Origin: Thermoplasmata archaeon
Lineage (GTDB): Archaea; Thermoplasmatota; Thermoplasmata; Thermoplasmatales; Thermoplasmataceae
Reading direction: 5' to 3'
DNA length: 14,070 bases
NCBI GenBank assembly: GCA_021850835.1
Contig: JAJZKS010000018.1
Span: forward strand, 1-14,070
Made by a program: the position numbers and the translations under genes. The notes beneath the pieces are model-generated. The model saw only the letters and a program-made list of their open reading frames with translations. It was not told where the DNA came from and did no database searches. Of the stretch, positions 6,520 through 12,929 are shown piece by piece; position 1 is the stretch's first letter; every line of letters starts with the position of its first letter.

Positions 6520-8925
6520 TCAGAAGAGCTTGGATTGCATTGGACCATTATCATCGCCGGGTGACTCCTTCCTCTTCTCTTTTCCTGAAGGCTTCCCTTC
6601 TGTAAACTGGAACAGGCTGGCCTGGTTGTTCTTGTTGAAGCCGTAATCTTCAGCAATTCCCTCAAGCACTCTGTCAAGAGTCTCTTCTACCCGCCTTGAA
6701 TAATAATCCCAGTCAGGCTTGAACTTGAATTCAGACCCGTCAATGTAAGGTTCAACTTCCTGGGGAGATTTCTTGCTGTTTGTGACTATCCATGATACCT
6801 TCATCCCCGGGATAAAAGTTTCACCCTGCTCCATTAGCTTCTTTGCTACCCTTACATTTGCCAGGGACTTCTCCTCCTTGTACTGGTCAAATTGTTTTAC
6901 GGTTCTTGAAATCACGAGGCTCTCTATGTTTATGGAGGAGTCGCCACGCCTGACCATGTCCAGTATCTGGTTCCTGAAATTCACGGCACCTTCAACATCC
7001 CTGTTCATTACGTAGTCAAACACCTTTGAAAGCGACTCGCTCTGCAGGTCAAAGGAGTCTGTCCTCCGTACCTCATACCCCCTCACTAGAACTTCACCTT
7101 TCTGGTTCTCAGGGTACACTATTCTGCCAGCATAACGCTTTTTGGCTCCGTGGGAGAAAAGTGGATCCATTACCTTCTCGAATTCAACTATTACGCCCTC
7201 TTCCGTGGAAAGCCTGTTGCTGAGTTCTATGCCAACCCTGGCCGCCTCTTCATGGCTTGCTGCGCCGGATTCAATGAATATGCTGTCGGTGTCGCCATAG
7301 ATGACTTTGTAGTTCTCATCCTTGAGTTTCTCAATAAGTGCCTTTATTGTGTTCCTGGCAAAGGCTGTGACGGCTCCCCCAATCTCAAGGTTTGTGAAAC
7401 GCCAGAACGATGAGGCCAGAACACCATAGAAAGTGTTCATAAGTATCTTGATTGCCCCCTGGACTCCATCGTAATATTCCTTTTCTTCAGGAGACGAAGC
7501 TTCCTTCATGAGCTTCTTGACCTTGTCCCTTTCATTCATGAGTTCCCTGAGCAACCGTGGAACTAACCCTTCCCTATGCTCCTTGTCGAGGAACCTTACT
7601 CCGTTGGGAGCCTCAATCTGGCCTTTTGGGTCAAAGGTTGTGAAGCAGATGTTGTATTTCATAATCATGGACGGATACATGCTCTTGAAGTCCAGCACCA
7701 CTACATTGTCGTATATTCCTGCGCCTATGCTGTGTACGTATCCGCCTTCAATGGGAGCAGACTTCATGCTCCTTGCAGTCATTGGCACCCCAATGTTCTC
7801 TTGATCTGCCTTTCTTATGAGAAGTGAGTCCACGTAGTTGCTGGTGCCTCCGTTTGTAACATCGTCAAGAGGTAGCTTTGTTACAGTGCTCATGAACATA
7901 TTCCTGTCCATGAGCCGTAATTTGTTGAAAATCTGGAGAGTCAGGTCGGCATCCTTTATACAGTACTGAACGACCTCCTCAGGGCGGTTCTGAAATTCCT
8001 CTTCGATCTTAAGCCTGTTAATGTTGTCCTTACCTTCCCCAAGCAGCTCTTTTGCAACATAGTTAAGGGTTTCATGCTTTGGGTGCAGAACTTTCTTCAC
8101 GCCCCACCATGTATCTGCAATAATTCTGCCGTGCATTCGCCAGTACTGGCCCTGGATTCTGTGTGGCTCCTCAAAGTCTCTGCCAATCCTGAAAGGTATC
8201 CTGTACAGGCTCATCCTGTACTTAACGACCGGAAGATCGTAACCATCTATGTTGTAGCCTGTTACTACATCCGGATCCCTTGATGTTACGAGCTTGTTGA
8301 AGCCCCATAGAATGTCTTCCTCGCTACCCCTGATTGCTCCTTTTTCCCAGTTGGTGCCGTCGAATATGGAGTAGCCGATTACAAGAATATGGCCATATTG
8401 CTCATTATTCTTAGTTTCAATTGCATTTTCAATGTCGAAACTGAGAACTTTCAATGGTGGATTAAACTCTGTTACATTTCTTATTTCATTGATCTTGATC
8501 ACTATGTCTGTTGTGAAGTGCTTCTTCTCTGCCTCGAGTTCCTCCCCTTCTATTTCCACGCAGGAACCAAGATCCTTGTCGTAGATGAATCTGTGATGAA
8601 ATGGTATATCGGCAGCCATGACCGCGAATTTCCTTCCGCACTTTTCCCTGAGCTGGGGAACCATCCATGGGGATTTCACGTATATTCGTTTTACATTTTT
8701 TTCAGTACCGTCAATCCAGAGCTTTTTATCCTCAAATCTCTCGAATTCGGGATCTGCCCTGTACATACCAAGGCAGGCCTCATTTGGCTCCACTAGATCG
8801 AAATATGGCTGGAAGCCGAAATAAAGGGCAGTAACCGATTTCCCGTCCTTGGTACGGCCAAAAAGCTCCACAGCCACGTCCTTGCGCCTGTATGATGCCA
8901 CAAGGATGCGCATCTTGACATTCAT
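6520..8925 (-). CDS. polB: Family B DNA polymerase with 3'-5' exonuclease (PolB)
   Basis: About 801 residues from the ATG at 8925. Exonuclease motifs are intact: Exo I FDIE (D164, E166), Exo II YNIDGYD (D230) and Exo III YCIKD (Y321, D325). Polymerase motifs are intact: A DFKSMYPS (D412), B KILMNTFYG (K493, N497, Y500), C YGDTDS (D545, D547), plus KKRY near 595. The C-terminus has a PCNA-interaction motif, Q-A-S-L-F-Q-F at 768-774, followed by a 27-residue charged tail ending in QSKLF. It is a processive replicative or repair polymerase with proofreading. No intein interrupts the conserved motifs, a common insertion site in archaeal PolB. The frame extends to an ATG at 8979, but 8925 is preferred: family members usually begin just before the ILVASY strand, and a TATA-like element lies 28 bases upstream. 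An ATG at 8913 is a second option. Monocistronic, transcribed away from the SHMT operon. Confidence 0.93.
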   Translation of the reverse strand: MNVKMRILVASYRRKDVAVELFGRTKDGKSVTALYFGFQPYFDLVEPNEACLGMYRADPEFERFEDKKLWIDGTEKNVKRIYVKSPWMVPQLREKCGRKFAVMAADIPFHHRFIYDKDLGSCVEIEGEELEAEKKHFTTDIVIKINEIRNVTEFNPPLKVLSFDIENAIETKNNEQYGHILVIGYSIFDGTNWEKGAIRGSEEDILWGFNKLVTSRDPDVVTGYNIDGYDLPVVKYRMSLYRIPFRIGRDFEEPHRIQGQYWRMHGRIIADTWWGVKKVLHPKHETLNYVAKELLGEGKDNINRLKIEEEFQNRPEEVVQYCIKDADLTLQIFNKLRLMDRNMFMSTVTKLPLDDVTNGGTSNYVDSLLIRKADQENIGVPMTARSMKSAPIEGGYVHSIGAGIYDNVVVLDFKSMYPSMIMKYNICFTTFDPKGQIEAPNGVRFLDKEHREGLVPRLLRELMNERDKVKKLMKEASSPEEKEYYDGVQGAIKILMNTFYGVLASSFWRFTNLEIGGAVTAFARNTIKALIEKLKDENYKVIYGDTDSIFIESGAASHEEAARVGIELSNRLSTEEGVIVEFEKVMDPLFSHGAKKRYAGRIVYPENQKGEVLVRGYEVRRTDSFDLQSESLSKVFDYVMNRDVEGAVNFRNQILDMVRRGDSSINIESLVISRTVKQFDQYKEEKSLANVRVAKKLMEQGETFIPGMKVSWIVTNSKKSPQEVEPYIDGSEFKFKPDWDYYSRRVEETLDRVLEGIAEDYGFNKNNQASLFQFTEGKPSGKEKRKESPGDDNGPMQSKLF

Positions 8926-8949
8926 GTTGCCATAATATTGGGTACTAGG

Positions 8950-8956
8950 TTTTAAT
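8950..8956 (-). promoter_or_regulatory. Candidate TATA box of the polymerase gene
   Basis: The minus strand reads ATTAAAA inside GGCATTAAAACC, centred 28 bases before the ATG at 8925. No Shine-Dalgarno sequence precedes that ATG, fitting a leaderless mRNA. If correct, the upstream in-frame ATGs at 8979 and 8961 are not used. A weaker alternative, CAATAAAC at 8991-8998, lies at a poor distance from both. Confidence 0.4.
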
Positions 8957-8979
8957 GCCATCGAATCACATGAGCCCAT

Positions 8980-9184
8980 TAGGTCGCCAGTTTATTGGGT
9001 CACTCTTTCCTGTATGGCGGATTAAAAAAGGCCATTAACTGTTTCCAACTTCAATGCATTTCTGGGGATGTGTGATTAAACTGGAACTCTTTGAACTAAG
9101 TTATGAACAAATTATCTTTCTTTCATGGTTTTAGACCTTCCTTAAAGCACCGGAACAAATTTCAATGTCAGGAAATGTAGTTGC
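8980..9184. other. Intergenic stretch without a recognisable gene
   Basis: This is the outer part of the longest non-coding gap. I see no tRNA-like TPsiC arm, no C/D-box RNA signature (no RUGAUGA with a matching CUGA), no strong hairpin and no repeat. The only open frame of note is a 26-codon ATG frame at 9054-9134 (+), with an A/T-rich element (ATTAAAAAA, 9021-9029) about 29 bases upstream; its coding status is doubtful. A weak inverted repeat ATTTC/GAAAT lies at 9159-9176. Confidence 0.5.
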
Positions 9185-9197
9185 AAAGGTTATATAA
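9185..9197 (+). promoter_or_regulatory. BRE and TATA box of the SHMT-CBS-tldD-tldE operon
   Basis: AAAGG (9185-9189) is followed by TTATATAA (9190-9197), the best TATA match in the window. Transcription should start near 9217-9222, giving a leader of roughly 45 bases before the ATG at 9265. This operon therefore appears to be leadered, unlike the others. An imperfectly placed palindrome overlaps the 3' edge of the box (9196-9210). Confidence 0.65.
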
Positions 9198-9210
9198 TTG
9201 GATAACAATT
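9196..9210. promoter_or_regulatory. Short palindrome overlapping the operon TATA box
   Basis: AATTG-GATAA-CAATT is a perfect 5-base inverted repeat with a 5-base spacer between the TATA box and the predicted transcription start, a place where archaeal repressors commonly bind. The arms are short and A/T-rich, so chance is a real alternative. Confidence 0.25.
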
Positions 9211-9228
9211 GATTGGTCGTGGTTATTA

Positions 9229-9247
9229 TTTTTTTGAGTTTTTTTTT
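9229..9247 (+). terminator. Two T-runs in the predicted leader of the SHMT operon
   Basis: Seven T (9229-9235), then GAG, then nine T (9239-9247). Archaeal RNA polymerase releases at T-rich non-template tracts without needing a hairpin, so this is a candidate terminator or attenuator. It lies 10-30 bases downstream of the predicted start site and just before the AAAGGGGAAG stretch preceding the ATG. It might instead be only an A/U-rich unstructured leader. Confidence 0.3.
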
Positions 9248-9264
9248 AAAGGGGAAGATGCTCA

Positions 9265-10443
9265 ATGAGTGAAATTCTGAAACTTGTAGAAAAGCATGAC
9301 AAATACAGGGCCGGAACCCTTAACCTCCAGGCCTCTGAAAACGTACTCAGCCCTGACGTCAGGAAAGCCATGGCATCGGATCTTGGATCAAGGTATTCTC
9401 TCGTCCTCAATGACCATGATGCATATGGTGGCACCAGATACACCCAGGAAATCCTGGAAAAAACAATGGAGCTTACCGCAAAGGTTTACAGGGCCAAGTA
9501 TGCGGAAGTGAGGCCTACAGGTGGTCACATAGCTTCGCAGGTTATCCTGCTTTCATTGATGCAGAGAAAGAGAAACCTCCTGTCCATACCTGAAAAATAT
9601 GGTGGATATACGGGTTACCAGAATGGGTATCTCCCGCAGATGTTCGGTGTCCAGAATTATGATATACCCTACAATCAGGAAACTCAGGAAGTGGACCTGG
9701 AAAAGACAGAGAAGGCAATGAAATCATCCACTCCTGCTCTTATGGTACTTGGCCAGTCATACTTTCTCAAGCATTATGAACTGAAACCCCTCAGGGAATT
9801 ATGTGACAAATATGATTGCACTCTTGCCTACGACGGGTCACACGTCATGGGGATAATCGCCGGGGGCGCTTTTCAGCAGGATGCACTGAACTATTGTGAC
9901 GTGCTCTTTGGATCCACACACAAGACATTTTTCGGGCCGCAGGGAGGTATTATCCTTTCAAATGACGAGGACCTCATGAACCGGTTCAGAAGGAACCTTA
10001 CCTGGAGGACCATGGATAATTTCCATCCATCACGCGTTGCAGCACTGGGGATCGCCATGGAAGAGATGAGCAATCATGGGAATGAATATGCACACTGGGT
10101 TGTGAAGAATTCCAGGTCTCTGGGAAAACTTCTCTCAGAAGGAGATGTAAAGCCACTATACGGCCCATGGTATTCCGAAACCCACCAGCTTGGATTATCA
10201 CAGAAATCCCTGGAAAAGAAGAACCTCAATTTCAGGAAATTCAGCGAATTGCTTGAAAAGAACAGGATTGTTATTGACAGGGAAGGAAGGGTCGGAACAG
10301 CCGAAGTTACAAGGATGGGAGTCACCAACATGGAAAAGGTTGCTGACTTCATGAACAGGGCTTTAGCCGGAGAAGATGTTTCCAGGGAAGTTGGCGACTA
10401 CGTTTCAGGGTTGAATATTTCCTACTGGGGTGAGCCACAGTGA
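9265..10443 (+). CDS. glyA: Serine hydroxymethyltransferase-family PLP enzyme (divergent)
   Basis: A 392-residue fold-type I PLP enzyme of the SHMT family. It has NLQASEN (20-26), YGGTRYT (54-60), the PLP-pyridine aspartate D190 and His193 in YDGSHVMG, the Schiff-base lysine K220 in GSTHKTFFGPQGG, and R350 in VTRMG as likely carboxylate-binding Arg. SHMT transfers a one-carbon unit between serine and glycine, using a tetrahydropterin. It is shorter than typical SHMT (about 410-430), and the loop that normally reads Y-A-E-G-Y-P-G and carries a catalytic Glu is replaced here by RYSLVLNDHDA (43-53) with no Glu. A related retro-aldol activity (threonine or other beta-hydroxy amino acid cleavage) is therefore possible. 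The ATG is preceded by GGGGAAG, a weak ribosome binding site. It is the first gene of a four-gene operon; its TGA overlaps the GTG start of the next gene (GTGA). Confidence 0.8.
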   Translation: MSEILKLVEKHDKYRAGTLNLQASENVLSPDVRKAMASDLGSRYSLVLNDHDAYGGTRYTQEILEKTMELTAKVYRAKYAEVRPTGGHIASQVILLSLMQRKRNLLSIPEKYGGYTGYQNGYLPQMFGVQNYDIPYNQETQEVDLEKTEKAMKSSTPALMVLGQSYFLKHYELKPLRELCDKYDCTLAYDGSHVMGIIAGGAFQQDALNYCDVLFGSTHKTFFGPQGGIILSNDEDLMNRFRRNLTWRTMDNFHPSRVAALGIAMEEMSNHGNEYAHWVVKNSRSLGKLLSEGDVKPLYGPWYSETHQLGLSQKSLEKKNLNFRKFSELLEKNRIVIDREGRVGTAEVTRMGVTNMEKVADFMNRALAGEDVSREVGDYVSGLNISYWGEPQ

Positions 10444-11540
10444 AGGTCTCGGAGATAATGACCTCAAAAAATCTAGTAACTTTGCCTTCAACCTCCACAG
10501 TGGCTGATGCACTCTCCAAAATGAGAAGCACCGGCATCCATCAGGTACCCATACTGAATGGCAACCGCTACTCAGGTATGCTGAGCTACAGGGAAATTCT
10601 AAGAAGAAGGAGCATTCGCAGCAATTCTAAGGTAGATTCCTTCATGATTAGGACTGCTAAACTCACCCCAAACACTGATGTGAAGTCTGCAGTCAAACTC
10701 CTCAGGGATAGTGGATTAGCGGCACTTCCTGTGGTTGAGTCGGGCCACCTGTCCGGGATCCTTTCCAGGACAGACATTCTCAAGAACCTCCATAAGGTTG
10801 TTCCAGCCTTTGAGATGAAGTGTTTTGAGGTAATGTCTTCAGATCCGGTTCTGGTGCAGGAGGACGAACCTGTTCACAGGGCACTTGAAAAATTCCGGTC
10901 ACTTGATGAATCAGAAATGCCTGTGGTATCCTCTACCGGAAACTTCCTGGGAATTCTCAGGGTCGACCAGATTTCACAGGACAGGCTGTTGAATTCCACT
11001 GAAAGAGTTACTACTGGTGAAGTTGCTGGAGAGGCCGAGAAAGCAGCAGTAAAAATCGGATCCCTTGGCTTGATGCATGTAAAGGCTGATCCTGACATGA
11101 CTGTGGAAAAGTGTGCTTCCCTGCTTGTAGGAAATAAAATCAGGGCAATACCGGTTGTCGATAGCTCAAACAAGGTAGCTGGCGTAATAGATTCCTCTGA
11201 CATCATTGGCGTTATAGACACCGGAGGCAGCAAAGACGGGATTCTGATTCAGGTCTCGGGCCTTGAACCCTGGGATGATGACCTCTACGATATTCTGTAC
11301 CACAACGCAAGCAAGCTTGTAGCAAGGCTACCTATGCTTGCTGGAATAAAAGGTGGCCACATGGATTTTCATGTTGCAAAATACCACAGCGAGGGCAGGA
11401 CCAAGTTTTCTGTAAGAACGCGCCTTGTTGGGGGAAGCGTCAGCATGACCATAAACGACTACGACTGGAACTTTGGGAAATGTATTGACCGCATTATGGA
11501 AACATATGACAACAGGCTCTCCAAAAGGAGGGACAAATAA
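10440..11540 (+). CDS. Four-CBS-domain protein with C-terminal HPF/RaiA-like domain
   Basis: A 366-residue protein. Four CBS motifs run in order: about 1-56 (VSEIMTSKNLVTL), 64-118 (GILSRTDIL), 126-186 (CFEVMSSDPVLV) and 206-258 (AGVIDSSDIIGV). Paired CBS domains usually bind AMP, ADP or ATP. The last 100 residues (266-366) predict as strand (ILIQVSGL), long helix (DDLYDILYHNASKLVARL), strands (GHMDFHVAKYHSE, TKFSVRTRLV, SVSMTIND) and a basic helix (CIDRIMETYDNRLSKRRDK). This beta-alpha-beta-beta-beta-alpha pattern and its ending match the ribosome hibernation fold of HPF/RaiA. A role as energy-responsive ribosome-associated factor is inferred. The GTG start at 10440 overlaps the SHMT stop by four bases and begins right at the first CBS motif. 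An alternative is a general nucleotide sensor regulating its operon neighbours. Confidence 0.82.
   Translation: MKVSEIMTSKNLVTLPSTSTVADALSKMRSTGIHQVPILNGNRYSGMLSYREILRRRSIRSNSKVDSFMIRTAKLTPNTDVKSAVKLLRDSGLAALPVVESGHLSGILSRTDILKNLHKVVPAFEMKCFEVMSSDPVLVQEDEPVHRALEKFRSLDESEMPVVSSTGNFLGILRVDQISQDRLLNSTERVTTGEVAGEAEKAAVKIGSLGLMHVKADPDMTVEKCASLLVGNKIRAIPVVDSSNKVAGVIDSSDIIGVIDTGGSKDGILIQVSGLEPWDDDLYDILYHNASKLVARLPMLAGIKGGHMDFHVAKYHSEGRTKFSVRTRLVGGSVSMTINDYDWNFGKCIDRIMETYDNRLSKRRDK
11525..11531 (+). promoter_or_regulatory. Strong Shine-Dalgarno sequence for tldD
   Basis: AAGGAGG lies inside the last codons of the CBS gene, 12 bases before the ATG at 11544. It is the best ribosome binding site in the window and supports that ATG as the start of an internal operon gene. 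Confidence 0.6.
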
Positions 11541-11543
11541 GAA

Positions 11544-12929
11544 ATGGATGGAGACCTCATCCACAAGATCCTTGACTATGCCTCTTCCCGCTCTAAATTT
11601 GCAGAAGCAAGGTATATGGACCTCGTTGTAAACCAGGTTGGTTTCAGGAATGGTGAATTCCAGGGTTTGAATTTTGGTTCAGAACACGGATATGCAGTTA
11701 GGGTTGTAAACAGGTCCATAAGCATGGCATATAGCGATTCAAACGACTGGAACCGCGTAAAGGAGTCCATAGACAGGGCAATTGAAAAATCAAATTTTGA
11801 AGGAAAGAACAGGATATATGAGGGAAACCCCATAAAGGACACCTGGAAGGTAAAAGCCAGTAAGAAGCTTGAGGATTATTCCATAGAGGACAGGGTTGCC
11901 ATTGTAAGGGAAAATGATGCTGCAATGGAAAGTTCGGGAGCTGCCGTCAGAGTCAATTCCATGGTAGACAAGCAGATAAATCAGCTTTACGTCAACTCTA
12001 CGGGTTCTGAAATCAGGGGGGAAATTTCCAGGCTTTTTTATTTCTATCTTGTGGGAGTTGTGGAAAGTGGAGAATTTGAGCAGTCCACGGAGCAGTTTGG
12101 ATCTTCTTCCGGTTTCGAATACATTGAGAAACTAGATCTGAGGGACAGAATAGAACAGGACATAAATGAGCTCCATCAGTCTGCTGCTGCGCCGAGAATA
12201 AACCCCGGAAAATTTGACATTATCGTTGGGCCTGAAATTTCAGGAATTGTCGCACATGAATCATGCGGCCATCCCACCGAGTATGACCGCATCATAGGGC
12301 GAGAGGGTGCCCAAGCAGGTGAATCTTTCCTCACTGGGAAGGAATTTCCACTCAGGATAGGATCTCCTGTGGTCAATGTAGTGGACGACCCTACTATGAA
12401 TGGCAGTTTCGGATTTTACAAGTACGACGATGAGGGAATTCCTTCTAGGAAGAGATACCTATACAAGAAAGGTGAAACGAATGAATTCATTCTTAACAGG
12501 GAAAGTGCAGCTCAACTTGGCATTGAATCCAACGCGGGTGGAAGATCGTCTTCATGGAATCTGGAACCTTTGGCGAGAATGAGCACAACTTATATTGAAC
12601 CGGGTGACTACAAATTTGATGACCTGTTCGACGGCGTGCGGAGAGGAGTTTACATAAAGTCCTTCACGGAGTGGAACATAGACGACATCAGGTTTAATGA
12701 GAAATATGTGGGAAAAGAGGCTTATCTCATCACAGACGGTGATATATCCGGCCGGGTCAGAAGGCCAACCATAGAAACAAACACCATCAAATTTTACAGT
12801 TCGGTTGATGCAATAGGAAATGACCTGCAGTTCAGCGCCGGAATGTGCGGAAAGGGGGACCCGGAACAGGGAGTGGATGTCTGGATGGGTGGTCCCCACA
12901 TGCGTCTCCGGGAGGTCTATCTCCAATGA
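11544..12929 (+). CDS. tldD: TldD-type zinc metallopeptidase
   Basis: A 461-residue protein of the TldD/PmbA family (peptidase U62), normal length. The active-site HExxxH motif is intact: H238-E239-S-C-G-H243 in IVAHESCGHPTEYD. The third zinc ligand, a Cys in the C-terminal barrel, is present as C435 in SAGMCGKGDPEQG. Other family segments are VVDDPTMNGSFGFYKYDDEG (280-299), NAGGRSSSW (330-338) and the N-terminal half that forms one wall of the cavity. TldD pairs with TldE into a heterodimer that degrades unfolded peptides; in bacteria it matures microcin B17 and related RiPPs, while archaeal substrates are unknown. The gene starts three bases after the CBS gene, and its TGA overlaps the ATG of the partner gene (ATGA), which fits balanced synthesis of the two subunits. 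No signal peptide; cytoplasmic. Confidence 0.93.
   Translation: MDGDLIHKILDYASSRSKFAEARYMDLVVNQVGFRNGEFQGLNFGSEHGYAVRVVNRSISMAYSDSNDWNRVKESIDRAIEKSNFEGKNRIYEGNPIKDTWKVKASKKLEDYSIEDRVAIVRENDAAMESSGAAVRVNSMVDKQINQLYVNSTGSEIRGEISRLFYFYLVGVVESGEFEQSTEQFGSSSGFEYIEKLDLRDRIEQDINELHQSAAAPRINPGKFDIIVGPEISGIVAHESCGHPTEYDRIIGREGAQAGESFLTGKEFPLRIGSPVVNVVDDPTMNGSFGFYKYDDEGIPSRKRYLYKKGETNEFILNRESAAQLGIESNAGGRSSSWNLEPLARMSTTYIEPGDYKFDDLFDGVRRGVYIKSFTEWNIDDIRFNEKYVGKEAYLITDGDISGRVRRPTIETNTIKFYSSVDAIGNDLQFSAGMCGKGDPEQGVDVWMGGPHMRLREVYLQ

Noticed and set aside
8389..8796. A 135-residue plus-strand frame opposite the polymerase exonuclease region.
   Set aside because: Shadow of the strongly conserved PolB frame; composition is skewed to Phe, Cys and Tyr and no family is recognisable.
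8926..8979. N-terminal extension of PolB to the ATG at 8979.
   Set aside because: The extra 18 residues (MGSCDSMALKPSTQYYGN) do not resemble the usual PolB N-terminus, and the TATA-like element falls inside them.
9200..9210. GGATAACAATT is identical to half of the E. coli lac operator.
   Set aside because: The context is archaeal with no LacI-type gene in view, and an 11-base A/T-rich match is easily due to chance; only the local palindrome is kept as a weak observation.
8980..9264. Possible tRNA or C/D-box RNA in the longest gap.
   Set aside because: No TPsiC-arm consensus, no cloverleaf arms and no paired C and D boxes were found on either strand by eye.
9258..9272. Five-codon frame ATG CTC AAT GAG TGA overlapping the SHMT start, as a possible regulatory uORF.
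   Set aside because: It lies only three bases after the purine-rich stretch, too close for initiation, and the main ATG at 9265 has the better spacing.
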